From: Balamuthia mandrillaris
Lineage: Eukaryota; Discosea; Longamoebia; Balamuthiidae
Assembly (NCBI GenBank): GCA_031835245.1
Contig: JAVKOQ010000034.1
Span: 190,001-254,000 of the forward strand
DNA: 64,000 nt
Reading direction: 5' to 3'
In this document: positions 36,864 through 47,091 of the stretch, piece after piece
Numbering within the stretch: the first letter of the stretch is position 1
How the letters are laid out: every line of letters begins with the position of its first letter
Program-made: the position numbers and the translations under genes
Notes under the pieces: generated by a model
What the model was told of the DNA's origin: nothing
Databases searched by the model: none
What the model saw: only the letters and a program-made list of their open reading frames with translations

Positions 36864-38423
36864 GTTAACGTATGATAACCAACAGGGAGAAGTGGCGGTT
36901 CACGAGTTAGAACTGGGTCCTACTATACCTCACATTGAGTCGATTACCACCAACCTCGTAAATAACGAAATTGTGCGTCTCTTCTCACTTCTCACGCGTC
37001 CTTTCACTCGCTCGCTCTCTCTCTCTCTCTCTCTCTTACACTCTCACTCTCTCTCTCTCTCTCCTAATCTTGAAACCAAAAAACATAGAGAATGGTAGTG
37101 GAAGTGGTATACGAGGGAGGTCTGTCCTTCGCAGCTGAATCAGAGCTTTGGATCAACTGGCCAGTGGCCAAATTCGCCTCTCTCCCGGTTTCTTTGGGCA
37201 TTTCTCTCCTTCTCCTTCGCGCTAAACTTCTGTTGGTCCTCTCTCCTTCTTCATCATCTTCATCTGCTGCTTCCAACAAGGGAGGAGAAGAAAATGAATT
37301 TGGATGTTGTTTACTCGGACTTTTAGGAGAACCGGAAATAGAGCTCTCCATTCGCTCCATTCTTGGATACGATCAACAGTTGAGAGACGTCCCCAAAATC
37401 GCCGAATTCTTGACTGGCACTCTTCGACAGATGCTGCGGAAGATGTTGGCTCTGCCCATCGAAAGTGTGGAGGAGGAAATCCCTCGTCCTTGGCATCAAC
37501 ATCTTCACAGCGGCATTTCATTCCAACTTCCTGTTCATGGTAGACCGTTGGATCTGCGTGTTCTTCATTATTCTTCTGCTCAGTCTTCTTCTACTTTGAA
37601 GGATGAACAGAAAGAAGAACAACAAACAGAGCAACAAAAGGAAGGGGGAGAACAAGTGAAACGGCAGAATAAGAAGAAGATAACAAAAGAAGAGAGAGAA
37701 GCGAAGAAGAACCGAAAAAGACAATCAGCGACGAAAAACAACACCAAGCAAAACAAAAGAAAAAGAGAACGAGGCACAAACGAAAGACCGCATCGCCCTC
37801 CAATAATCACTCGCTCCACTCCCGCTTCTACAACACGAGCAAGAGCATTAAGTGATCCAGATCAGGACGAAAAGTACATTGTTGCAGAACCGGTTCCATT
37901 CTCTTCTCCGTTACTGCCTTCTTCTTCTTCTTCTTCAGCTTCTTCTCTTCCTTCCATCAATAACAACAACAGCAAACAGAAGTCGGGTATGAAGAGAAGC
38001 AGTTCTGTTCTTCCACTATCTCAACTAGATCGACACGCAGAGGACGATGAAGAAGAAAATGAAGATGAAGAAGCAAGAAGAAAAACGAGAATACTGCGGC
38101 GACACTCGCAACCACCGCAATTACACAGTCGCAGCCAAAAAGGGAACAGCTTTGAAGGAAGTTCCACCAACGAAGATGATACAAGTTTTAGCAGTGAAGA
38201 AAGCAACAGTGAATATTTTAGCGACGAAGAAGGAAATGAAAGGAGCATTTCGTACAGTGAAGAAGATGATAGCAACTTTGACGATGAAGAAGAGGACGAG
38301 GATGAAGAGGACGAAGGAGAAACGATACGCGAGGAGGACCTGAAGAGCACCAGCATATCCTCACCTCACCGCCTTCGTCGAAGACGTTACAGCAGAAAAA
38401 TTATCTCCTCTTATTTAAGTTAA
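36142..38423 (+). CDS. MMM1: MMM1, ERMES complex subunit (SMP lipid-transfer domain)
   Basis: ER-anchored subunit of the ER-mitochondria encounter structure, moving phospholipids between the two membranes. Exons 36142-36750, 36886-36972, 37089-38423 total 2031 nt, 676 aa, in phase. One N-terminal membrane helix (~2-28, FVAGLLLGVLLTTLFVGLVCYVAF), basic linker, then the SMP domain (~155-380): ESGVWLNVLAERLFEEV, KKPDLL|GEVAVHELELGPTIP, VVEVVYEGGLSF, LSIRSILGYDQQLRDVPKIAEF; the last block matches fungal MMM1 (DVPKIA). Fungal MMM1 ends soon after the SMP; here ~270 extra residues follow, basic then strongly acidic/Ser-rich. Introns are nearly pure TC. Convergent with EAF, stops 43 bp apart. Confidence 0.92.
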
Positions 38424-38457
38424 TGCTTTTTTTTTCTCTACAGAGCTTTTAAAAACT

Positions 38458-38463
38458 TTTATT
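38458..38463 (-). terminator. AATAAA poly(A) signal just after the EAF stop
   Basis: AATAAA on the minus strand begins 3 bases after the EAF TAA. Cleavage 10-30 nt further would fall at or next to the MMM1 stop codon, so the two mRNAs probably overlap tail to tail. Confidence 0.5.
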
Positions 38464-38466
38464 CAG

Positions 38467-39698
38467 TTATTCAGAGTCAGAGCTGCTAGGAGTGCTGCTG
38501 CTAGCGCTCGACTCGCTGTCGCTGTCACTCTCGCTGTCGCTATCGCTGCTGTCGCTTTCGCTCTCGCTCTCGCTTTCGCTGCTGGACTCTGAGAATGGAT
38601 CCGCTGAGGTCCCAGTTGTCTTCCGTTGTTGTTCTTGTTGTTGAGTTTGAGAAGAAGCAGAGGAAGAAGTTGATACAGCAGAAGCAGAAGTAGTTTCTTC
38701 TTTTGTTTTTCTTCGGCGAGCGGAGGCAGAAGCACCAGCGCCTTTTGTCTTGGCACGAGGTTTGCTTTCGCGAGCACTTCCTCGGCTCCTTCTTTGTGTC
38801 GTTGTTTTCCGTTGTTGCTGTTTCTTTGCGTCTTCTTCTTCGTTTGTTTCTCCCAACATGTTTTCCATCTCCGATTCCAACAAATTTGCTAACTCTGCTC
38901 CCATTTCACTGGTGCTGTCTCGCAAGTTTAGAGAAGTGCTCTCTTTCTTGGCTGTTGGTGTTGTTGGTTGTGTTTGTTTTGAAGATCCTTCCCATTCAAT
39001 GTCTGCAGAAGAGGCCTCTTCCTCTTCCTCGATCTCCTCCAATTCGATCTCCTCTACTTCTTCCTCCACGTCCTCCGTTTTCTCGGTCCGCTTTTGGTTG
39101 TCGACACTACTCACCGTTGTGGTTGCCCCCACTTCTCCAGCCACTGTCTGTTCCAGCAAGGAAGCAAAGTTAGAATCCAATAGATCCTCATGTTCGCCTG
39201 CCTTCTTCTTCACCTTTTCTTCTTCATCATCCTCGGAGGAGGATTCCGCGCTAGAAGAGGACTCCTCATCCGAAGATGCCAAGTTGAGCCTTGTTGCAGC
39301 GGCAGGCCGCTTCGACGTTGCTGTCGTTGTGGCGGTAGTGGTAGGAGTAAGTGATGTTTTCTGTCGTTTAGATTTGGTGTGTTGAAACGCTGTCTTGATT
39401 TGTGGCATCTCTGTCGTGTAATCGTGTTTTCGTTTTACATTGCTTGGAATAGGAACAGCTGTCAGACAACAAAAGAAAGGAAGAAATGTGTTAGTGGTGA
39501 TAAAAGAGAACGAGACACGAAACGACAGAACGAGAGAACAAAGAAGCACAGAACAGAGAGAGAGAACGAGAGAAGTAACATACGGAAAGAAAGAGAAAGA
39601 GAAAGAGAAAGAGAAAGAGAAAGAGAAAGAGAAAGAGAAAGAGAAAGAGAAACGACGAAAGAGAAACGACGAAAGAGAAACGACGAAAGAGAAACGAC

Positions 39699-39732
<34 letters not shown>

Positions 39733-40012
39733 AACAAAGAGCCAGAGAAAGCAGGAAATGAGAGAAACAAGGAACGAGAGAAGGATGCAGAGAGGAGAAA
39801 GTTACGTTCTTCATCAGCCGGTTGAAATTGCGTTGGTTGTCCGCGCACACCTTTCATGCCTCTGCCAGAACCAGTCAAGCGTTCTAACCGAAAGCACTTG
39901 CCGTCGAAAATAAGAACGCACTCCTGGTCCTTGGACTTCATGTAATGACCTTGCAGCAACACAACTTTCTCCGGATGCTGTGAGAGAGAGACTTCGTATT
40001 AGTAGCGAAAAA

Positions 40013-40046
<34 letters not shown>

Positions 40047-40430
40047 TGATGAAGCGAAGAGAGATGTGATGAAGCGAAGAGAGAACATAAAAAGAGAACT
40101 ACAATAACAATAACAACAAGAAGATTAACGGAGGGAGAGAGAGAGAGAACCTTTTTGTCTTTAAACTGTGCGACCACATCTCGATCGTAGGAGTATTGTA
40201 TGACGCCAGGCTCGTCCTCGTTCACGGAGGCAGGCTTGAAGGAATCTACAAGTTTCACACAGACAAAACAAGAAAAAAAAATGAGTTTCTTGAAATGATA
40301 CTTTGCAGAACAGGAAAAAAAAACCCGTACATAAGAGGTTGTGGTAGCTCTTCTTGCTTTGTTCGTTGGGTTGCAAGAACGTCTCTCCCAAGACGACCTT
40401 ATACTCCACCCCATCCTTTGGCGCCTCCAT
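38467..40430 (-). CDS. EAF: EAF-family (ELL-associated factor) transcription elongation protein
   Basis: EAF proteins bind ELL and stimulate RNA polymerase II elongation within the super elongation complex. N-terminal EAF domain over three exons: MEAPKDGVEYKVVLGETFLQ, then SFKPASVNEDEPGVIQYSY (human EAF1 has DFKPASID), KDKK|HPEKVVLLQGHYM, KDQECVLIFDGKCFRLERL (family: DCVLI...G.F.LEKL). The long C-terminal exon is Thr/Ser-rich with acidic patches and ends in Ser-Glu-Asp repeats, as in animal EAFs whose acidic Ser-rich half activates transcription. Start at MEAPKDG (40430), 21 codons inside the longest frame, because homology begins just after it. A (GAGAAA)n tract lies in the intron ahead of the last exon. 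Confidence 0.88.
39590..39735 (+). repeat. (GAGAAA)n and (AACGACGAAAGAG)n intronic repeats
   Basis: About eleven GAGAAA units followed by four ~13-bp AACGACGAAAGAG-type units and a GA run, in an EAF intron; pyrimidine on sense. Confidence 0.9.
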
Positions 40431-40746
40431 TCCTTGTTCTTTCCCTCCCTTGCTGCCAGCTCCTCTCTTCCTTCCTTCCTTCTGCGCATGCAACCAAAGG
40501 TCGAAACAGAAAGAAAGAACCCCCCCCCTCCTATGCTTTTGTTTTCACCTCCTCCACACTCCTCCTACCTCTCTCTTCTTCTCTTTTTCTTCCTCCTTTT
40601 TTTTTTTCTGTTTCTCTTTCTGTTCTTTTTCAGTGAGGAGCAAAAACGCAAAAAAAACTAAGTCTTTTTTCTCTCTTCTCTTCTCTCCCTCCTCTCTGCC
40701 TTTTCTCTCTCTCTCTCTCTCTTCCAAAGGCCAAAATACTTTTTTC

Positions 40747-40794
<48 letters not shown>

Positions 40795-41247
40795 ATACGC
40801 CAAAACAGCAGTTCCACCGAAAAAAGCAGAGAGAGGAGGAAGAAGAACAGAAACGAAAAGTATTACATGTGTAGCATCAGAGTGGAAAAGGTTAAAAGAA
40901 TAAAAAGAGAAAGTGAGGGGAGAGAGAGTAGATGAAGAAGCTAGCGGGAGCAGGGAGCAATGTTGTGTTGTTGTGAGGTTGTCAACCCAGCTTCCAACCA
41001 AATGTAGAGGTAGGTTTTCAGAAGAGGGCTTCATGAGCTTTTAACGTTTTGGTTCAGGTTGAAAGAGAGGAAGAACCGCCATCAAAAAAGAGGAAGGAGA
41101 TGAATGTCATCTCCTTGCGTCATGATGGTGCCTTGTGGTTCAATGCCTTCAACCAGACCAAGAAACGTAAAAGTGGTGAAAAAACAACAGACACTGCTCG
41201 GCAAAAGTGCTTGTTCTAAAGAGGAAGAAAGGAGGGGAACAAGCACT
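40431..41247. other. EAF upstream region and selenoprotein K 3' UTR
   Basis: 817 bp between the EAF start and the selenoprotein K stop, both on the minus strand. The left part (40520-40800) is C/T-rich on + with TC runs; this is one of few stretches where the flanking minus genes would see purine. The right part (40960-41247) is the expected 3' UTR of selenoprotein K and holds two SECIS candidates. No other gene supported. Confidence 0.5.
40970..41050 (-). ncRNA. Candidate SECIS element in selenoprotein K 3' UTR
   Basis: On the minus strand, ATGA (41034-41031) is followed 12 nt later by a run of four A, and TGAC (40984-40981) closes the 3' side, the order ATGA...AA...TGA typical of eukaryotic SECIS cores. 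Between them GCCC can pair with GGGT and CTTCT with GGAAG, and AACC/GGTT can form a mini-stem beyond the As, as in form 2. It lies ~220 nt after the UGA. Basal stem I is weak. A second candidate has ATGA at 41123-41120 with CCATC/GATGG flanking and GGAGATG/CATCTCC within, but lacks the apical AA. Hand-drawn only. Confidence 0.4.
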
Positions 41248-42070
41248 TTACCGTCCTCATCCTCCTGCCATCGGCACTTGATGTACTTCTGTTGGCGTAT
41301 TCGGTGGTAAAAGAATTGTGAGATAGTGCATTGTGAGAAGAAAGAAAGAAAGAGGGAAAGAAAGAAACGACAAGAAAGAAAAGAAAAGAAAGAAAAGAAA
41401 AGAAAAGAAAAGAAAAGAAAAGAAAAGAAAAGAAAAGAAAAGAAAAGAAAAGAAAAGAAAAGAAAGAAAAGAAAGAAACGACAAGAAAGAAAGAAAGGGC
41501 AAGAAAGAAAGAAAGAGGGAAAGAAAAGAAAAAAGAAAACGTACCAGGCCGTTGTACTCCGGTGATGCGTCCCCTCGAAGGCGGTTGGTGTTCGGTTCTT
41601 CCATGCCTGGCGAGGTATTCTTGCGTTGCCTCAGGCTAGTAACAAAAAAACAAGTAAATAATGAGAAGAAAGCACAAACAAAAAAAAAGGTTGTGGATGC
41701 ATACCGAGATCATAGTTTGTACACTATTTTTGTAAAAAGAGAACAAGACAGAGAAAGGCAGCGCGGTAAGTGATGAGCTGAAAAAAAATCTACAAGTGGG
41801 GGAGTTCACATAGGGGGATTAACAAACGTACAAAAGGGTGATACCATTCACGATGCCCCAAAAGAGATCCGGCACAGCGGAAAGACTCCACGAGGAGCGC
41901 GGCCCCACAGTGCCTTCAAAAAAAAAAAAACACACACACACACACACACACGACCTCATGAGCTCATCCCTCCACTCAACACAACACGAGAAAGAGAGAG
42001 AGAGAGAGAGAAAGAGTAAAAAACACAAACCATCGCTACGCACATAAGTCTGCGATCGCGTGGATGACAT
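41248..42070 (-). CDS. SELENOK: Selenoprotein K, with in-frame UGA (Sec)
   Basis: Small single-pass ER membrane selenoprotein; in animals it partners with DHHC6 and p97 in palmitoylation and ERAD. Five exons (42070-42031, 41913-41832, 41723-41705, 41635-41545, 41288-41248) sum to 273 nt: 90 aa including Sec; human is 94. N terminus MSSTRSQTYVRSDG; then RSSWSLSAVPDLFWGIVNGI (human: SPWRLSLITDFFWGI), membrane helix, a Gly/Pro/Arg region with PPSRGRITG, and the end PMAGG-TGA-GR-TAA at 41271-41248. Human SELENOK ends MAGGUGR, so the TGA at 41259-41257 is read as selenocysteine, not stop. Exon 3 is a 19-nt microexon giving VQTMIS. A conventional caller would truncate the protein two residues short of its C terminus. 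Confidence 0.93.
41380..41520 (+). repeat. (GAAAA)n intronic microsatellite
   Basis: About 85 bp of tandem AGAAA/GAAAA units plus degenerate GAAAGAAA in the last intron of selenoprotein K; TTTTC on sense. Confidence 0.95.
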
Positions 42071-42418
42071 CTCTGGCAAAAACCCCGCTTACCTCGCCTC
42101 TTGTTGTTGGTCTTCGCTACTCGATTCACCGCTAACCCTTTTTTTTTTTGTTTTTCTTCTGGAGTTTCCCTGGCTGATGTGGTGCGCGTCGATTGGTTCG
42201 GAGCTTGACGATATTTGGGCTACATTGGGAATGCTGCATTCTAACTTTTCCAATCGGTTGAATTTCAGCGATATCTCAGTATTATCTGACAACTTTGTCG
42301 ACAATTATTTATAACGTGCTTTCTTCAAAAGAAATAGAGAAAGAAAGAGAACAATACTTGCTGCCCACTTCCATCCACCAAACAGCAGCAGCAGCAGCCA
42401 CAAACACTATCCCCAATT
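42071..42418. promoter_or_regulatory. Divergent promoter, selenoprotein K / KDKK protein
   Basis: 348 bp between divergent starts. T-rich on the left, then ATTGGTTCGG, CCAATCGGTTG and AGCGATATC strings (CCAAT-like boxes in both orientations at ~42192 and ~42249), and (CAG)5 just before the + start. No gene seen. Confidence 0.4.
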
Positions 42419-42862
42419 ATGTCGGCACCTCCCAGTGGCAGCTTCCCTCCTCCCCAAAGTGGCGGCTACGCCCCTCCCCCTTTCGGTGGTGGGTTTGACC
42501 CTCAAAGCGGTTATCCTGGCGGTGGTGGTGGGGGTTTTGCCCCTCCCCCTTTCGGCGGTGCTGCGCCTGGTGGCGGTGGTGGAGCAGCCATGCCGCCTCA
42601 AGAGCAAACCATAAGCTTTAATGGCTACACAGGACCCGTGCCGGTGCCCAGTGGAGGAGAGGGCAAAGACAAGAAGGACAAAAAGGACAAGAAGGAGAAG
42701 AAGGACAAGAAGGATAAGGACGAGAAGGACAAGAAAGATAAGAAGGAGAAGAAGGACAAGAAGGAGGGTAAAGATAAGAAGGACAAGAAGGACAAGAAGG
42801 AGGGCAAAGACAAGAAGGACAAAAAGGACAAGAAAGATAAAAAGGAGAAGAAGGAAAAGTGA
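42419..42862 (+). CDS. Small Pro/Gly-rich protein with Lys/Asp (KDKK) repeat tail
   Basis: 147 aa, single exon, not recognised. Residues ~1-55 contain repeats of GGYAPPPFGGG / GGFAPPPFGGA type; a short ordered linker (QEQTISFNGYTGPVPVPSGG) follows; residues ~80-147 are a tandem repeat built of KDKKDKK and KEKKDKK with EGKD breaks and no other residue types. The repeat is strongly basic overall. It recalls low-complexity cytoskeletal or membrane-binding tails, but no function can be assigned. Third-position variation between units (AAG/AAA, GAC/GAT) argues that the protein repeat is maintained by selection rather than by recent DNA slippage only. It is convergent with the RapGAP gene, stops 94 bp apart. 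Confidence 0.75.
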   Translation: MSAPPSGSFPPPQSGGYAPPPFGGGFDPQSGYPGGGGGGFAPPPFGGAAPGGGGGAAMPPQEQTISFNGYTGPVPVPSGGEGKDKKDKKDKKEKKDKKDKDEKDKKDKKEKKDKKEGKDKKDKKDKKEGKDKKDKKDKKDKKEKKEK

Positions 42863-42956
42863 GCGTGTTGTTGTTGTTACAAAAAGAGCAGAGCAACTGT
42901 ACAGTCAAGAACAAATTTCACTTCTCTTTCATCTTTCTCCTTCTCTTCCTTTGTGT

Positions 42957-45340
42957 TTACTTGCCTTTTGCTTTCTGGCCCTTTTTGATCAGCTCGCGCA
43001 GCATCACTTCTCTTGCCTCTTTGATCCTATTGCTAAAGATGGAAGCGGACATTGACCCTCTGTCTGCATTCACCACTGTTTGTTTTTAAGCAAAAAGTCA
43101 TAAGCAAACCAAAAGATTTAAAAAGAGTGGAATGAAAAGGGAGCACGGAGGACAAGGTACGTTTTGTCAGGAGAAACTCTGTGAATAGCGGTCCTTGTTC
43201 AAGGATCGATGGGCAAGGTATCAACGGGAGATGGGGTCCTTTTGCAGCTTTCTTGTAGGTTGCCGCCACTCTGTTGTTACGTATAGTGGTAAAGAGATAC
43301 GAGTTGCGCAAGAAGGTGTGAGAGAGAGAGAGAGAGAGCGAGAGCGAGAGCGAGAGCGAGAGAAACATACACATAGCGAGTGGGTTCCTGTGAATCTGAC
43401 TTTGGCAAGGGTTGCACCACTATATACACATCTATTGATGAAGAAGGCTTATCAGTATCATGATAGAAAAAAAAGTAGATAAAAAAAGAGAATAATAGAA
43501 CGAACGATTGTATTGGCTGCACATGATGGAGGGATCAAAGGCTGTTTCCTCCGTACAATCACTATCACGAAAGATGATGACCACCAAATCATTGCCAATG
43601 TGTCTCTTCTTGGAGGTCTGTTGAGAATCTACCGTCTAATCTCGTTGTTAAAAGCGAGACGTACATTCGTTTGTTGTTAAAATCTAAGCGAAAACGTGGA
43701 AAGAAATTAGGAGAAAGAGGAAAGCATACACTGTGTGCCATTAACGTGGACACGTGGAACATGATCTCGATACCATTGTACTCTCTATAGATTGAATATT
43801 TTCCATCCAGATCACCAGCTGTAAACAGAAGAAAAGATGGACAAAGAACGAAAGAGGTATAAGGCACCGCAGTAATGCACGATACAACGAACAAAAAATA
43901 GGAGGCATACTTGTACTTAGGCCTCCTCTGTAACCTTGCCAGCCTTGAAGAGAGATGCGAGTTCCCAATGCGTCCAAGAATTCTTCAAACTCTGCACTTC
44001 CAGTTGCTTTACAAACGAAAACAAAAATTAGCAAAAGAAAATGAGGCAAAAAGAGGAGGAAAATAGGAGAAGGGAGAGCCAACCATTGCCAAGCATCTCA
44101 TCTTCCGTGGTCTGTCCTTTCTTACAATACATAACACCAAACTTACAGCGCACGTGAACAACGTGTTTATGTTCGAATTCGAGCAAAGCGGCGATTAGCG
44201 GCTCGTCTTTAGGGTTTTGGGGTTCCTTTAAATCTTTCAGCGACAGGGATTTACCTCTAGGCGAACCCCTCATCGACCCTTTCATCAACTCACCATCTTT
44301 TTTGAGGGTTGATGGAAGTTTCTCTTTCAAAGCCTGTAGAGAAATTACTGATTAATAAGGAGGACGAGAACAAGCAAAAAGCAGAGGAGATAACAAACCT
44401 TCATTCGGTCAGTGGTTGAGGTATGGGAGCTATTGCACACAATTGTGATTCTCTCGTCTCCATCAACTGTATAGATAAGACCTTTAAACGCACACGCTCT
44501 AGCCTTGTCATCTAAGGTGCCTTTTGATTCCAGTACTATAACTGCCAATTCTTCTCGCGAACCTCCGTCCAAAAAGAAGATGTCGTGTTCTAAACAGAAA
44601 GAGAGAGAATTACTGACTATGGAACAGCGATAGAGTGAAATGCAATGACTCACCAACACCTGGGGTAATAAAGTAGGTTTGATAAGGATGAAAGTTTGGA
44701 GCACTGGCAATGTAAGCTCGTGGCATTCTATCCATGGCTTGGGACATGCTCTCAATGGCGGAGCATCCTAATTCCTTTTATTGAACACATTCCATTAGAA
44801 GAGAGGGAGAGAGGAAGGAGGGAGAGAAAGAGAGAGCGGTAGAGGGAGGGAAAGTGAGCTTACAATATCCATTGATTTTGAAACGTTAAGGGGATTGATG
44901 AGTACAGGAATGTAGGTCTCAATATTTTGCAACTGTGAAAGCAAAGCGAGAAAGTAAGTATTGGGAAGGAGATTAAGTGCAGAAAAAACATAAATAAAAA
45001 TGATAGGGTATGAGCTAAGAGAGAGGAAGAGAAAGAGAGTACATCATTCCAGGAAGAAAACACAGTCGGTCCTGCAGACTGTTTCTTAGATTCCCATGCC
45101 AGCATTGTTGTCTTGAATATGTGAGCGGGTTTGACGACAAATAAGCTATAAGTGAATAAGATTGGAAAAAAGGAGCTGGAACCCTACGCTGACACTTGTG
45201 CGTCGTTTAAAGTTGGGCACCAGAGATAACCAATCCTTTATGCTTCCCTCTTCTTCCATTATGAGAGCACGTTTGACCGCATCCAATGACGGTCGATTTT
45301 GAGCATCAAAATTAGTACAGACCTATTTACGGTTAGCTTT

Positions 45341-45378
<38 letters not shown>

Positions 45379-46560
45379 TCGAAATACCTCAAACAGATCA
45401 AGCAAGTTGCGATATTCATCAGTTTGGCATTCAGCTGGAACCTCTGGCCGTTTGCCAGCAAGGATCATGCTAGGCACTTTCCATTGAGTAACGTCATGGT
45501 AAGGAGCTTGTAATGTGAGCAATTCGTAAAGAACCATGCCAAAAGACCACACTGTAAAATGGAAACAAGATGACAGTATTTGTTAGGGAGGCCAAAAATC
45601 GTGTTGAGTGGGGGAGGAGCAGGTGGATGACTACCATCTACGGAGAAGGAATATTCGCCCATCATCTCGGTACTGAGAATCTCGGGTGCTGTGTACGCAA
45701 AAGTGTTTGTGGCAACACCAGTACGTGCCATTGTGCCTTTCCATACCTTTTTGGCAAATGCAAAGTCGCCAATGAGCAGCCGCTGCACATTCTGTCTTTC
45801 TCCTAATATAAGGTAGATGCTCTCTGTACTGAGGTTACGATGTAAAATGCGATGATTGTGCAAAAAGTCCAAGCCCCGCCAAATATCCAGCATCTATCAT
45901 TTATAAGTGATGTTTTTTTAATAAAAGGAACGAGAATAAGGACATATCATAAAGGCAAGCTAGCTCACCATGGAGATAATTTGAGACTTGGGGAAATAGG
46001 TCCCAACGCCAGTTTGTTTGAGCTTACGCTTATTCGCAAGGAAGCTAGCAAGATTTGAATGTGCTGCGGATACGAACAGTCTCACCTTTCAGAAACCAAC
46101 GAGAATCACCGTCAGAGTAACAAAAGACAGATTCGTAACATGTAATAATCAAACCATACCTGATCACCAACACTGTCGTGATGCAAGTGGCGAATGATGT
46201 TTGGGTGATAGGGAAGGCTTTCCATGACTTCCATTTCCGTCAAGAATGCTTGAGCTGCCTCTTGAGTTTCACACCGAGAGGAAAGCATCACACATTGCCA
46301 TCCTTCTATGTCACAAGAATAGGCAACAGCCCCTGTTACCGACTAAGAATCAGAGGGGCGAAGGTTATATGAGCAAAACTGATAAAGATAAAAGAAGAGA
46401 AAGAGAGATGAGGGTGGGAAAGAAAAATTTTTACGTTCGTGTAGTAGGCGAGCTTTTCGTTCACTTGAATGTTTTTGAGGTTGAGTGTTAACTGGTTACA
46501 ACACAGTAAGTTTAGGTTACGATAAAAACCCAAATCAAAGAATAGAGACCGAGTGAGACA

Positions 46561-46607
<47 letters not shown>

Positions 46608-47091
46608 GAAAGAAAGAAACAACAAGAAATGACAAGAAAAAGGAGAATGACCAACCACGAGAACAGAAGAAAATAAAAAAAAGAGAGTTAAAAGAGCAAA
46701 CCTTCTTCTTGGCTTTAAGGGTCATCTTCTTATCCCCCTTCTTCTTTTCACTGCCCTTATTGGCGTTCTGGCTCCGCAAATGGTAGAGCTGTTCCTGTAG
46801 CTCCATCACCTCCCGGCTCATGGCGGCCACCCGGTCCACCAGCTCCTTTTCCTTGTGCCTCAGCGTCTGCACGCTCCTCTGCAACGTGGCCGCGTCTCTG
46901 GTGTCCGGTTGTGCACCGCCAGAAGAGGAAGCAGCAGCGCTCTCCCCGCCGGTTGCTTGGTCGTCGCTGGGGCCACCCATGGGCGGCGGGTCCTCCACGG
47001 AGAGGGAGCGGAGGCGGGCGAGGTAGCGGCCGCTCAGGTCCGCTCCTTCCAGCCTTTTTTCCACGCCATGGGTGTGCCTGGGGGACTCCAT
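42957..47091 (-). CDS. Pseudokinase-RapGAP fusion protein
   Basis: About 17 exons, ~1000 aa. N terminus: MESPRHTHGVEKRLEG, Ala/Ser linker, coiled coil (LRHKEKELVDRVAAMSREVM). Then a TKL-like kinase fold: GAVAYSCDIEGWQCVMLSS (no Gly loop; beta-3 Lys missing), HNHRILHRNLSTESIYLIL (HRN for HRD), IGDFAFAKK (DFA for DFG), YTAPEI, VWSFGMVLYELLTLQAPY, NRPSLDAVK. Loss of the Lys and catalytic Asp indicates a pseudokinase. The C-terminal third is a RapGAP domain: CKFGVMYCKKGQTTEDEMLGN, FLDALGTRISLQGWQGYRGG, YNGIEIMFHVSTLMAHS, KKRHIGNDLVVIIF (keeps the catalytic Asn), and HLP...FTEFLLTK. The last exon ends at 42957 (ELIKKGQKAKGK). It probably inactivates Rap GTPases, with the kinase fold as a regulator or scaffold. 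Confidence 0.85.

Noticed and set aside
41257-41259. UGA as a general sense codon (alternative genetic code)
   Set aside because: Other genes here, e.g. the CDGSH and sulfotransferase-neighbour genes, use TGA and TAA/TAG as ordinary stops, and this UGA is at the known Sec site.
41257-41604. Separate 115-codon ORF ending at the TGA at 41257
   Set aside because: It is the last two selenoprotein K exons plus an intron read in frame by chance; the TGA is the Sec codon.
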